Positions 34,390 through 46,557 of a stretch of 64,000 bases of DNA are shown one piece after another. The translations under genes were made by a program, and so were the position numbers. How positions within the stretch are numbered: position 1 is the first letter of the stretch; each line of letters begins with the position of its first letter. The stretch is from Erinaceus europaeus (Eukaryota; Chordata; Mammalia; Eulipotyphla; Erinaceidae): NCBI RefSeq assembly GCF_950295315.1, contig NC_080172.1:77457118-77521117 (forward strand), read 5' to 3'. The notes below the pieces were generated by a model. The model had not been told where the DNA came from, did no database searches, and was given only the letters and a program-made list of their open reading frames with translations.

Positions 34390-35915
34390 TAGTGGCTCGG
34401 TGGTAGAGCACAGCACTTGTAGGCCTAGTGTCATCTGTTTGATTCTTTGCACTGCAAATGCGGGTTTCTGTCTCATGCTCTTTCTCTTCCCTTTTGTCTA
34501 TGTCTTATGAGTCAAAAGAAATAAATAAACCCTTTCTATATCGTCTTCTTAAATGTTCAACTTCTTCTTTTCCCTCTTTGCCTTTCCACTTCTCACTCAT
34601 TCTTTCCCTTATTGTTTTCATTTTATGATTCTTTGATATGGCTTTCAATTTTTAGTCACTGAGAATCTATTTAACCAATATGGGAGTTTACTCACTTATA
34701 TTGTCCTTATGAGTTTAGAGATATTTTAAAAAGTCACAGATAATCTTTGAAACCCACCCCCACCAGATAATAAATATCTGCTACACTAATGGAAAAGATA
34801 ATGAGAAAAACATAACAAAGGAAAAGAATACATTTATAATAGTAACCAAAATTAATTAGTGAGTGTTATTTTGATTAGACAAAATTTAAAACCCTAAAGA
34901 TAACTGAAGACTTGTTTTCATAACATTGGTAAGCCATTGAACTTTCATGTCAGTGAATCTGGGCCAAGTGGATATTTTCCCACAAAGCAAGCTGAAAAGT
35001 TTTGATAGCACTCACACATAAGAATCAAGTATGTTTCACAAAGGTTGTATAATCACCCTTTCAAAGGAGTATTAGGACATTAGGGAAGCATTTCTTTCCA
35101 CAAAACAGTATGATTACACAGTCAAATATTAATGGATTTCTATTTGCTTTTATCTTATTACCTTTGTGAAAAAAATTTGTTTCTTACATATTATAAAACA
35201 ACAAAACTATGAAACTATGACCAGTCAACATCATTGGCTTAATGTACTTATACAGACTGGCTATATTAGCATTAAAAATGTGATTTCTCCCTTGAGAAAC
35301 TGTAGGATATTCATCCTAAGAAGATCATTGCTTATCTCTCTGCCATGATTTTGAACTTTAGCACAGTAAGGAAATATATTAATTTCTATATCCTCTGCAT
35401 GGCGAAAGAACTCGTGACCATTGTACATGTGCTACTTGTTCTGACTGAGCCGAGTTCTCAGAGAGCAAGCACTTGTTGCTTTCATCATTTCATTTCAACA
35501 CTTAACTTACAGATTCAAGGTCATAGTCAATTAGTGACTATGAACATTTTATGAAATAGGGAAATACAGAAATCCTTTAGATAAAACCAGTAAAAAGCAG
35601 TAACCTGCTTGTTAGACTTAAGGTTCATTTAGCAAGGTGACATTTTTGCCTTTTTTTGTGCTTTACACTTAAGGAGTCTTGAAATTTTTATTGTAGTATT
35701 TTAATTTATATATTTTTATATTTTAATTTTCCTTCGAAGTTTAACATGATAACTTTATCACATTTTACTCTAGCATTAAGAACCTCAGTGCTTTTTTTTG
35801 ACACAAAACTAACACCCACTTTAATGCTCTTAAAATTGTATGCTTTCATTTCTAGATTCAAGTAGGCTTTGACTTAAAATTTCAGACAGAGAATTTATGT
35901 CTATATACTACTCTT
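34390..35915. other. Unique intergenic DNA, no gene seen
   Basis: About 1.5 kb of AT-rich sequence without recognisable exons or hedgehog repeats. 34395-34480 has a weak SINE-like look ('ggctcggtggtagagcacagc') but no tail. Confidence 0.4.
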
Positions 35916-36684
35916 AAGATAGGTAGAAGTGAACGAGCAGCAGCAGATCTGTTTCTCTCCTCTCCTCTCCTCTCCTCTCCCGGATCAACTAGGAATACCA
36001 AAGGAGACCACTGGGGACTGAAACAAGACAGGACTAGAACGACTACAAGAACCCACCAAATCACCAATGAGTGCAAACACACGTGGCTGGTGACAGAGAG
36101 GAGCCTAGGGAGAGACTAAGTGGCTGGTAACAGTTCGGCGGTTTATCAATTGAAACACCACCTCCAGTCTGTTCCTCCAACAAGGGGACAGCTGAAGGGA
36201 GGAGAGGACTCCCCAGAGACTCACCAAGTACAACTCTGAGTCTCCATTGCTACTTCCCTCAGAATCTGGAGCAGTGGCAGGGAGGGTCACTGGGGGACAG
36301 AGATCTATCCAGGAAACTCAGGAGAAAACCTATACCTCGTGTGGCATAGCTGTGGGGCTGTGAAAGTCTCTTTGCATAACCACTGGACTATCTCTGCCAC
36401 ACCCTGCCTTATCTCTTGGTCAGGAGTCAGTGATTAAGCTAAGAAGCCTACTTATACTTTAGAAGCACTCAGGCTCCCATAGACTACAGAGAAGAGAAAA
36501 AAAGAAAAAGAAGCTTTTAAATCACTGAGCTCCAAATCAGGGATTAAAATACTATGGAAACAACTGTTAACTTCCACCACTGTGAAGCCTTTAATTACCT
36601 TACTTAGACACAAGTCAATCCAGGAAATAGTGATCAGTAATTTGAAAAGTACTAAGAGAGGGAACTCATAACATAATATATAAA

Positions 36685-37599
36685 ATGGGTAAGCCAACAA
36701 GAAGAAATATTGGAGAAACTAACCAGGACAACAGTCCAACTAAAAGCCCCCCAAAGGGTGAAGCACAAAATAATGAGTTCAACATCCAAACATTAGCTAA
36801 GGAAATAATCACAGGAGTGAGTAAAGAGTTTGAAAGAATTGTAGTCAGAAATATAGGAACAACAAATGAGACTCTGGAAGAAAACACTAACTATCTCAAG
36901 GTTATTAGAGAGATGAAAGATGAAATAGCTGAGCTAAGAACACAACTAGCTGAACAAGCTAAAACAGTATCAGAACAGGGTAAAAAAAAAAATAGATGAA
37001 CTCCAGAAAACAGCAGAGGGCAGAGAGAATAGAATCAATGAGGCTGAAGACAGAATTAACAAGATCGAGGATTAATTAGAGACAACTAAAAAAGAAGACA
37101 TCTCAAAAAGAGTTTAAGAGATGCTGAAAACAACAACAGAGACCTATGGGATGACTTCAAAAGAAACAATATATGCATTATTGGCTTACCAGAGGAAGAA
37201 AGAGAGGGAGAGGAAGAAAGCATTCTTCAGGCCATAATAGCTGAAAACTTCTCTAGTCTAGACAACATCAAAGACATAAAGATTCAAGAAGCCCAGAGGG
37301 TCCCAAACAGAATTAACCAAGACTTAAAGACAACAAGACACATCATATTTAGAATGGAAAGAAATAAGGATAAAGAAAGGATCCTGAAGGCTGCAAGAGA
37401 AAAACAAAGAGTCACCTACAGAGGAAAACCCATAAGATTAGCAGCAGACTTCTCCACACAAACACTACAGGCCAGAAGAGAATGGCAAGATATCTATCAA
37501 GTTCTCAATGAGAAAGGCTTTCAACCAAGAATACTATATCCTGCTAGACTGTCATTCAGACTAGAGGGAAGCATCAAAACCTTATCAGACAAGCAATAG
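36685..37599 (+). pseudogene. L1 ORF1 (first L1), broken
   Basis: Would encode the L1 RNA-binding chaperone protein. ATG at 36685; N-terminal MGKPTRRNIGETNQDN, then a coiled-coil-type stretch (IREMKDEIAELRTQLAEQ). A long A run at about 36981 shifts the frame and gives an early stop at 36997. Further stops follow at about 37070 and 37116. The RRM/C-terminal part is recognisable: NKDKERILKAAREKQRVTYRGKP and REWQDIYQVLNEKGFQPRILYPA, ending at 37599. Confidence 0.9.
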
Positions 37600-37712
37600 T
37601 TGAAGGAATCAACTATCACCAAGCCTGCCCTGAAAGAAGTTCTGAAAGGTCTTTTATAAAAAGTCAGACCATCATAAATAGGACATATATCAGAACACTC
37701 TAAAACTCTACA

Positions 37713-38904
37713 AGAATGGCGTTTAAATATCTTCAATCTTTGATATCAACAAATGTCAATGGCCTGAATTCACCTATTAAAAGACACAGAGTAAGAAGAT
37801 GGATCAGAAAATACAACCCAACAATATGCTGTCTATAGGAAACCCACCTAACTCAACAAGACAAACACAGACTTAAAGTGAAAGGATGGAAAACTATAAT
37901 ACAAGCCAATGGCCCACAAAAAGGGGCAGGAACAGCTATTCTCATATCTGACACGATAGACTTTAAAACAGATAAGATCTAAAAAGATAGGAATGGACAC
38001 TACTTAATGCTCAGAGGATCAGTCAATCAAGAGGACTTAACAATTATTAACATCTATGCACCCAATGAGAAGCCATCTAAATACATCAAACGTCTACTGA
38101 AAGAGCTACAGCAATATATTAATAGCAACACAGTCATAGTAGGGGACTTCAACACCCCACTCTCTCAACTTGACAGATCATCCAGGCAGAAAATCAATAA
38201 AGACATAAGGGAGCTAAATGAAAAGATAAATAAAGTAGAACTATTGGACATTTTCAGAGTCATTCATCCCAAGAAACTGGAATACACATTTTACTCAAAT
38301 CCACATGGATCATTCTCAAGGATAGACCATATGTTAGACCACAAAGACAGCATCAGCAAATTCAAGAGCATTGAAATCATCCCAAGCATCTTCTCAGACC
38401 ACAGTGGAACTAAACTAACACTTAACAATGAACAAAAGATTAGTAATAGTCCCAAAATGTGGAAGCTCAAGAGTACATGTCTTAACAACCTCTGGGTCAA
38501 AGAGGAAATCAAGGAAGAAATCAAAATGTTTTGAGACTTCAATGAAAATGAAGACACAAGCTATCAAAATATTTGGGACACAGCTAAGGAAGTACTGAGA
38601 GGGAAGTTCATAGCTATACAAGCACACATTAGGAAACAAGAAAAAGCACAAATAGCCTGATTGCACAACTTAAAGACCTAGAAGAAGAAGAACAAAGGAA
38701 CCCTAAAGCAACCAGAAGGACAGAAATCACTAAAGTTAGAGCAGAAATAAATAACATTGAGAATAAGAAAACCATACAAAAGATCAACGAAAGTAAATGT
38801 TCGTTCTTCAAAAGTGAACAAAATCGACAAACCTTTAGCCAGACTCACAAAACAAAAAGGGAGAAGACCCAAATAATTCGGATAGTGAATGAAAGAAGAG
38901 ATAT
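37713..38904 (+). pseudogene. L1 ORF2 (first L1), endonuclease part
   Basis: Frame from MAFKYLQSLISTNVNGLNSPIKRHR. Apurinic endonuclease landmarks: ETHLTQQDKHRLKVKGW, TIINIYAPNE, VIVGDFNTPLS (catalytic D/N), FYSNPHGSFSRIDHML (RIDH) and IFSDHSGTKLTL (SDH). In-frame stops occur at about 37838, 37978 and 38532, plus a later frameshift. The ORF is cut at 38904, in 'gagatatc', by the composite insertion and resumes at 42973. Confidence 0.9.
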
Positions 38905-39045
38905 CGTTCCCAGTGGAGTCAAGTTGGTATCATGGTAGTATCTGGAACCTGGTGGCTGAAAAAGAATTAAGATATAAGACAGAACAAATTGTTGACTAAT
39001 CACAAACCTAAATGCAAGAATATTGCCAATAAAGATTTTGGGGTC
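38905..39045 (-). mobile_element. Vingi fragment inside the L1 interruption
   Basis: The plus strand here ('ttggtatcatggtagtatctgg', 'ggtggctgaaaaagaattaag', 'acaaattgttgactaatcac') is the reverse complement of the Vingi block at about 27640-27760 and aligns with 59265-59390. It lacks the Vingi 3' end, so it is internal at both sides. Confidence 0.82.
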
Positions 39046-40002
39046 TCGGGGGATTCCAGAAGACAGCGGAATGAGAAGCTGCTAGTGGCTTGAGCTCTGA
39101 CCACATCTACTGGAAACGGTAGGATTTTTTGCCTTTAGTAGGCCAGTCAATAAGCGGTCCTAGCAGTGATACCAAGGAGGTGACTATAACTCAATTTGGG
39201 GTAGAAAATAGAGTAAAAAGAAAGGGAAAAAAAAATTTTTTTAAATTATTATTCCCGAAGCGCACCTTCTCCCCCTGCATAACCAGTCCCTGGGGACCAG
39301 AGATCTGCTCCTAGCAGGCTCCCCTGCTGAGCTTCTTTCTTTACCAAGATTCCTGTCCCAACAGGGGTTGCCATTCATTCCAATTCTATTCCCTTCTGAA
39401 ACCTTTGGCCTTTTTTCTTTCTAAGTAGCCAATCAGCTGCCTCTGCTCAGGGGGCCTGAGGCAATCTGAAGCCATCCAAGCTGAAGATAGAACAGGTTTT
39501 TTTTTTACTCTGTTCTATTTTATTATCAATACAAGATAAACACATATCCCTTTCCCCCTCTCCTTCAGGTTGACCAGAATTAACTCTTAGTGTATTTTCC
39601 ATTGCTAGGGGACTGAGTGTCTTATTCACTGCTAAAATAACTTACTTCACTTTTCCTACAGCCCCTACCCATTTTCTCCCTCCCCCCCACATAGCTAATT
39701 AAATAATAAAAAATAAATAAATAAAAAACTCTTTCCTTTCACTGCTATTTTATAACTGTTCTTTTTCTTATCTTTTTCTTTTTTTTCTCTCTCTCTCTTT
39801 TTTCTTCTTTTTCTCATTCTTGTCATCCTTTCTTCCTCCTTCAGCTTTCTGAATGAACTGATATATGTTTGGGAATTATTTCGGGGAAGAAATGGACTCA
39901 GAGTGGACTGTCTCTGCGTGTATCTCTGCTCTACTTCCCTTTCTCCTTTAGCTATCCCTAGAATATACAGTGGATAGTAGATTTGCATAATTGTCTATTC
40001 TT

Positions 40003-40236
40003 TTTTTTAAAAATTATTTCTTTATTAGGGAATTAATGTTTTACATTCAACAGTAAATACAATAGTTTGTACATGCATAACATTCCCCAGTTTCCCATTT
40101 AACAATACAGACCCCACTATGTCATTTATCATCCTTCATGGACCTGTATTCTCCCCACCCACCCACCCCAGAGTCTTTTACTTTGGTGCGATATGCCAAT
40201 TACATTTCAGGTTCTACTTGTGTTTTCATTTCTGAT
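40003..40236 (-). mobile_element. 5'-truncated L1 3' end within the second L1
   Basis: Reverse complement of the L1 3'UTR ('gggaattaatgttttacattc', 'gagtcttttactttggtgcg'). Flanking duplication ataattgtctattctt (39987-40002) and ataactgtctattctt (40237-40252), inside the second L1's 5'UTR. Confidence 0.94.
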
Positions 40237-40539
40237 ATAACTGTCTATTCTTGCTATCCCTTCTTTCCTTTCTCTTTCTTCTTCACTTGGACTTGGTTGC
40301 TATTTTTTCATGGACTGGAGACATTGCTTGGCTAACTGGTAATGATTAAACTGATTCAATCCTTGATTCAGTTGCTATTGTAATTCCTGAGGTTGGTGAT
40401 TGCATTTGTCATAAAGGTATTTAATACAGTGTTGCTTGTACTCAAAACATGACAACTAAGGAACAACAGAACATAAAAACAAGAAACACATAAATCAAAA
40501 AAATGGGTAGATAAAAAAACAAATAAAACTGCTACTCCA

Positions 40540-41340
40540 ATGAATGAAGACAAGAGCCCAGAAGAAACTACAAATCAGCCAGAAGTAACCATAGATAAGA
40601 AAAGTATGCAAGCAATAATAAACTTATTAATCACAGAAATTAAAACAACATTGGAGGAAAGGAATGGCAGTATTAGGGAAACAACAGTTGAGACACCCAA
40701 GGAAAATACTGAATATCTTGAGGCAGTTAGAGAACTGAAAGCTGAAATAGCTGAAATGAGGAAAGAAGTTGAGGGAAGGGAAAGCAGACTAATAGAAGCA
40801 GAAAACAGAATTAGTCAGACAGAGGATGAGTTAGAGAAAAACTAAGAAAGAGGTGAAAGAACTCAAAAAGAGATTGAGAGACACTGAAAACAACAACAGA
40901 GACATATGGGATGATCTCAAAAGAAGTAACATTCGTATAATTGGCCTGCCAGAGGAAGAAAGAGAGGAAGGGGAAGGAAACATTCTAGAGGAAATAATAG
41001 AAGAAAACTTCCAAGACCTGAATAACAGAAAGGATATCAAGATTCAAGAGGCCCAGAGAGTTCCAAACAGAATCAACCCAGACCTGAAGACACCAAGACA
41101 CATCATAGTCACAATGAGAAGAAGTAAGGATAAAGAAAGGATCCTAAAGGCTGCAAGAGAAAAACAAAAAGTCACATACAGAGGAAAACCCATAAGACTA
41201 TCAGCAGACTACTCCACTCAAACTCTAAAAGGCAGAAGAGAATGGCAAGATATCTATCGAGCCCTGAATGAAAAAGGGTTTCAACCAAGGATAATATCCT
41301 GCTAGACTTTCATTCAAACTAGATGGAGGGATCAAAAGCT
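40540..41340 (+). pseudogene. L1 ORF1 (second L1), broken
   Basis: MNEDKSPEETTNQPEV start, coiled-coil core (LEAVRELKAEIAEMRKEVEGRESRL), a frameshift and stop at about 40840, then in another frame KELKKRLRDTENNNRDIWDDLKRSNIRIIGLPEE and the conserved end REWQDIYRALNEKGFQPRI. A second small deletion near 41295 gives a stop. The N-terminus differs completely from the first L1, while the middle and C-terminus are alike. Confidence 0.9.
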
Positions 41341-41822
41341 TCTTAGACAACAGTTAAAGGAGGCAACCATCACCAAACTGGCCCTGAAAGAGGTCTAAAA
41401 GGCCTCTTATAAACAAGATCATCACTATAATACTTGAAATATATCAGAGCAAACAAAAATGACACTAAAATACTAAATACAATATTAAATCCATAATATC
41501 AATAAATATCAATGGCTTAAACTCACGCAACAAAAGGAACAGAGTGGGGTGATGGATCAGAAAACATAACCCAACCATATGCTGCTTGCAAGAATCCCAT
41601 CTGACACAACAAGATAAACACAGACTTAAAGTGAGAGGATGGAAAACTATCATACAGGCTAATGGACCACAAAAAAGGCAAGAACAGCCATTCTCATCTC
41701 AGACACAATAAATTTTAAATTAAATAAAGTAGTAAAAGATAGGCAAGGACATTACATAATGATTAGAGGATCAATCAGCCAAGAAGACTTAACAATTATT
41801 AACTAGTCCCCAATGAGGGACT

Positions 41823-42966
41823 AGTTAGTTAATATGAGGGGGGAAATTAATTGTATGTCTCGAAGTTTTTAAAACACAGATTGAGTCTTCTTAATATATA
41901 GGTTGTGTATTTTATATGCAGACTCTCTCAAAAGCCTAGTCCAAGTAGATCAGAAGCAACCAATGGCACAGCTACATACAAGATACTGGGTACTATACAG
42001 CAAACTCTAATAAAAGGACTTTTCAAAGTTAACCCAATTACCAAATAATGTGATGATAACATTAACTATCCATTGTCTTTTTGAACCCTAAGACTACAGG
42101 AACTTCACATCTCCACTATAGAGCTTATATTTCCCTCAGTCTTGGAACCTTAGGATAGGGCCCACTTTCCCGCATGCCACTCCCAATCCATATCAAATAA
42201 TATTTCATCTGACGATTGCAACCTAATCAACGCAACGATTGCCACCTCAACATGCCTCAGCTTAGACTGTGTCCAGAGACTTCAGATGTGGAATGACAAC
42301 CCTTCAGCTTCATTACTTGGGTGAGACCTTTCCTTTCATAGTATACTCTAATTCCATCCTAGGTGGTTCACTTTCTAACAAAGTCCCAAAACCTAGATAT
42401 AGACCACTTTCTTTGAGAGAGAGCATATGTTCACACGTATCCATAAACTAGTGCAAAATATATACCTGAAAGCAGAAGTACACTAGAATTTGCAGTGAGT
42501 ACCCTCCCCAACACTTCCTCTCCACTATTCCAAGCTTTGGGTCCATGATTGCTCAACAATTTGTTAGGCTTTGTATGTTAACACTCTTTTCAGCCACCAG
42601 GTTCCAGATGCCATCAGGATGCCGGCCAAGCTTCCCTGGACTGAAGACCCCACCAATGTGCCCTGGAGCTCCGCTTCCCCAGAGACCTACCCTACTAGGG
42701 AAAGAGAGAGGCAGACTGGGAGTATGGACCGACCAGTCAACGCCCATGTTCAGCGGGGAAGCAATTACAGAAGCCAGACCTTTCACCTTCTGCAATCCAC
42801 AATGACCCTGGGTCCATGCTCCCAGAGGGCTAGAGAATGGGAAAGCTATCAGGGGAGGGGATGGGATATGGAGATTGGGTGGTGGGAATTGTGTGGAGTT
42901 GTACCCCTCCTACACTTTGGTTTTGTTAATTTATCCTTTCTTATATAAAAAACTAATTAAAAATAA
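41823..42966 (+). mobile_element. Short non-autonomous Vingi derivative with longer leader
   Basis: From about 41985 it aligns with the Vingi leader ('ggacttttcaaagttaaccc'). It passes the same ORF-deleting junction at about 42213 ('tttcatctgacgattgc') and the same second junction near 42520, and ends in the shared 3' end ('gaattgtgtggagttgtacc', 'ttcttatataaaaaac'). 41823-41985 has no match in the window and may be more of the leader. Confidence 0.85.
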
Positions 42967-42972
42967 AAAGGG

Positions 42973-45573
42973 GAGATATCACAACAGACACCACAGATAT
43001 TCAACATATCATGCGAGGCTTTTATGAACAACTATATGCCACCAAGCTAGAGAACCTGGAAGAAATGGATGATTTCTTAGATACCTACCAACTTCTAAAA
43101 CTAAGTAAACAGGAAGTGGATAACATGAACAGGCCTATCACAGCCAATAAAATTGAAACAGTTATCAAAAATCTCCCCAAAAATAAAAGTCCTGGACCCG
43201 ATGGTTTTACAAATGAATTCTACAAAACCTTCAAAGAAGAACAAATACCTCTACTTTTAAAAGTCTTCCAGAAGATTGAAGACACTGGAATACTCCCTTT
43301 CAGCTTCTATGAAGTTAATATCACTCTGATACCAAAAGCAGACAGGGGTACAACCAAAAATGAAAACTACAGACCAATATCTCTGATGAACATAGATGCT
43401 AAAATATTGAACAAAATTCTAGCCAACTGGATACAGCAGAATATTTAAAAGATTGTTCATCATGACCAAGTGGGGTTTATCGCAGGCATGCAAGGTTGGT
43501 GTAATATATGTAAATCAGTCAATGTGATCCACATCAACAAAAGCAAGACCAAAAAACACATGATCATATCAATAGATGCAGAGAAAGCCTTTGACAAAAT
43601 CCAACATCCCTTTATGATCAAACCACTACAAAAAATGGGAATAGATGGAAAATTCCTGAAGATAGTGGAATCTATATATAGCAAACCTATAGCAAACATC
43701 ATACTCAATGGTGAAAAACTGGAAGCATTTCCACTCAGATCAGGTAGTAGACAGGGCTGCCCACTATCGCCATTACTATTCAACATAGTGTTGGAAGTTC
43801 CATAGTATGGAAGCCATAGCAATCAGGCAGGAGCAAGGAATTAAAGGGATACAGATTGGAAGAGAAGAAGTCAAACTCTCCCTATTTGCAGATGGCATGA
43901 TAGTATACACAGAAAAACCTAAGGAATCCAGCAAGAAGCTTTTGGAAATCATCAGGAAATACAGTAAGGTGTCAGGCTATAAAATTAACATTCAAAAGTC
44001 AGTGGCATTCCTCTATGCAAACACTAAGTTAGAAGAAATTGAAATCCAGAAATCAATTCCTTTTACTATAGCAACTAAAACAATAAAATATCTAGGAGTA
44101 AACCTAACCAAAGAAGTGAAAGACTTGTACACTGAAAATTATGAGTCACTACTCAAGGAAATAGAAAAAGACACAAAGAAGTGGAAAGATATTCCATGTT
44201 CATGGGTTGGTAGAATTAAAATCATCAAAATGAATATGCTACCCAGAGAAATCTACAAATTTAATGCTATCCCCATCAAGATCCCAAGCACATTTTTTAG
44301 GAGAATAGAACAAATGCTACAAATGTTTATCTGGAACCAGAAAAGACCTAGAATTGCCAAAACAATCTTGAGAAAAAAGAACAGAACCGGAGGCATCACA
44401 CTCCCAGATCTCAAATTGTATTATAGGGCCATTGTCATCAAAACTGCTTGGTACTGGACCATGAATAGACACACTGACCAGTGGAATAGAATTGAGAGCC
44501 CAGAAATGAGCCCCCACACCTATGGACATCTAATCTTTGACAAAGGCGCTCAGACTATTAAATGGGGAAACCAGAGTCTCTTCAACAAATGGTGTTGGAA
44601 ACAATGGGTTGAAACATGCAGAACAGTGAAGCTGAACCACTGTATTTCACCAAATACAAAAGTAAATTCCAAGTGTATCAAGGACTGGGATGTCAGACCA
44701 CAAACTATCAGATACTTAGAAGAAAATATTGGCAGAACTATTTTCCAAATATATTTTAAAGATATCTTCAATGAAACGAATCCAAGTACAACGAAGACTA
44801 AGGCAAGTATAAACCTATGGGACTACATCAAATTAAAAAGCTTCTTCATAGCAAAAGAAACCACTATCCAAACCAAGAGACCCCTCACATAATGGGAGGA
44901 GATCTTTACATGCCATACATCAGACAAGAAGTTAATAACCAACATATATAAAGAGCTTGCCAAACTCAACAACAAGACAACAAATAACCCCATCCAAAAA
45001 TGGGGGAAGGACATGGACAGAATATTCACCACAGAAGAGATCCAAAAGGCTGAGAAACACATGAAAAAATGCTCCAAGTCTCTGATTGTCAGAGAAATGC
45101 AAATCAAGACAACAATGAGATGCCACTTCACTCCTGTGAGAATGGCATACATCAGAAAAGGTAACAGCAGCAAATGCTGGAGAGGGTGTGGGGTCAAAGG
45201 AACCCTCCTACACTGCTGGTGGGAATGTCAATTGGTCCAACGTCTGTGGAGAAGAGTCTGGAGAACTCTCAGAAGGCTAGAAATGGACCTACCCTATGAT
45301 CCTGCAATTCCTTTCCTGGGGATATATCCTAAGCAACCCAACATATCCATCCAAAAAGATCTGTGTACACATATGTTCTTGGCAGCACAGTTTGTAATAG
45401 CCAAAACCTGGAAGCAACCCAGGTGTCCAACAACAGATGAATGGCTGAGCAAGTTGTGGTCTATATACACAATGGAATACTACTCAGCTGTAAAAAATGG
45501 TGACTTCACCGTTTTCAGCCGATCTTGGATGGACCTTGAAAAAATCATGTTGAGTGAAATAAGTCAGAAATAG
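42973..45573 (+). pseudogene. L1 ORF2 (first L1), reverse transcriptase and C-terminus
   Basis: Resumes at [13 protein letters not shown] landmarks: [74 protein letters not shown], then [11 protein letters not shown]. The second catalytic Asp of FADD is Gly (GGC at 43894-43896). A stop lies at 43446, a small insertion and frameshift at about 43803, and TAA at 44890. The C-terminus has the Cys-rich [18 protein letters not shown] and [14 protein letters not shown], ending SEISQK at 45573. Not functional. Confidence 0.93.
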
Positions 45574-45937
45574 AAGGAGGAATATGGGATGATCTCACTC
45601 TCAGGCAGAAGCTGAGAAACAAGATCAGAAAAGAAAACACAAGTAGAACCTGAAATGGAACTGGCGTATCGCACCAAATTAAAAGACTCTGGGGTGGGGA
45701 AAATACAGGTCCAAGAAGGATTCAGAGGACCTAGTGGGGGTTGTATTGTTATATGGGAAACTGGGGAATATTATGCATGTACAAACCATTGTACTTACTG
45801 TTGAATGTAAAACATTAATACCCCCCCAAAAAAAAGTCAAAAAAAAAAAAAAGATAGGTAGAAGTGTTTTTCTCAGTGGATTAAAAATACTTTTCTTTTA
45901 AAACTTTTCATTATTATCTTATTTTTTAAATCCTTTT

Positions 45938-46219
45938 TTAAATAATTATTTATTTATTCCCTTTTGTGGCCCTTGTTTTACTATTTTAGTTATTATCGTT
46001 GTTGTCATTGATGTCGTTGTTGGATAAGGCAGAGATAATTGGAGAAAGAAGGTGAAGACAGAGAGGGAGAGACAAAGAGAGACACCTGCAGACCTGCTTC
46101 ACCGCCTGTGAAGTGACTCCCCTGCACGTGGGGAGCCAGGGGTTCCAACTGGGATCCTTATGATGGTCCTTGTGCTTTGTGTCACCTGAGCTTAACTCAC
46201 TGAGCTACTACCCGACTCC
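45938..46219 (-). mobile_element. tRNA-derived hedgehog SINE (ERI type)
   Basis: Reverse copy from 'tattccc.ttttgtggccc' to the head end 'gagctactacccgactccc'. The B-box complement is 'ggttccaactggg' (one change). Confidence 0.93.
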
Positions 46220-46557
46220 CTATAAATACCATTCTCTTTGGCTAGAGGCTTTCACTGGAGGTGAGAGATTTAAAACTACTCACTTTATGAATTTGGGAAA
46301 TCACTTACTTAGAAAGGTAGTACATGTGAATAATACCATTCTAGTAAATCACATATTGCTGGGGCGGGGCTGGGGTGGGGGGACAGTGAATGGGGAAAGA
46401 GAAAAACCTATGCTCTGACCAGATGTTCATTCACATCACTAGACATTCATTCCACATTTAAATATTAAAAATTTCATTAGCCTGTGAGTACAGGAGAATG
46501 CATTAACGTAGACTTTAGATATTTGACATGTAGCTGATATTTTTCTAGCATAAGAAA

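Larger units (their letters stand above)
39046..41822 (+). mobile_element. Second L1, 5' part only (5'UTR, ORF1, ORF2 start)
   Basis: 5'UTR from the 'ccagaag' start to about 40539, matching the window's left-edge L1. ORF1 runs about 40540-41340. ORF2 opens near 41459 and stops abruptly in the endonuclease at 41822 ('cccaatgaggga', the APNEG region). The 3' half is missing and a Vingi-type sequence follows. Its 5'UTR is unrelated by eye to that of the first L1. Interrupted at 40003-40236 by another L1 fragment. Confidence 0.88.
35932..45850 (+). mobile_element. Full-length L1 (first), split by a 4-kb insertion
   Basis: Bounded by the perfect 16-bp target-site duplication aagataggtagaagtg (35916-35931 and 45851-45866), with a poly-A tail at 45837-45850. 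The L1's own sequence is 35932-38904 plus 42973-45850, about 5.85 kb. It has a 5'UTR with a TCCTC repeat (35955-35981), ORF1 from 36685, ORF2 from about 37713 to 45573, and a short 3'UTR. Both ORFs are broken. The interrupting segment is 38905-42972. Confidence 0.93.

Noticed and set aside
35955..35981. CRISPR-like or regulatory direct repeat (TCCTC)n
   Set aside because: A simple pyrimidine repeat in the L1 5'UTR, without spacers.
43011..45573. Functional reverse transcriptase or captured host RT gene
   Set aside because: Clear L1 ORF2 with stops, a frameshift and a lost catalytic Asp, inside a transposon bounded by a target-site duplication.
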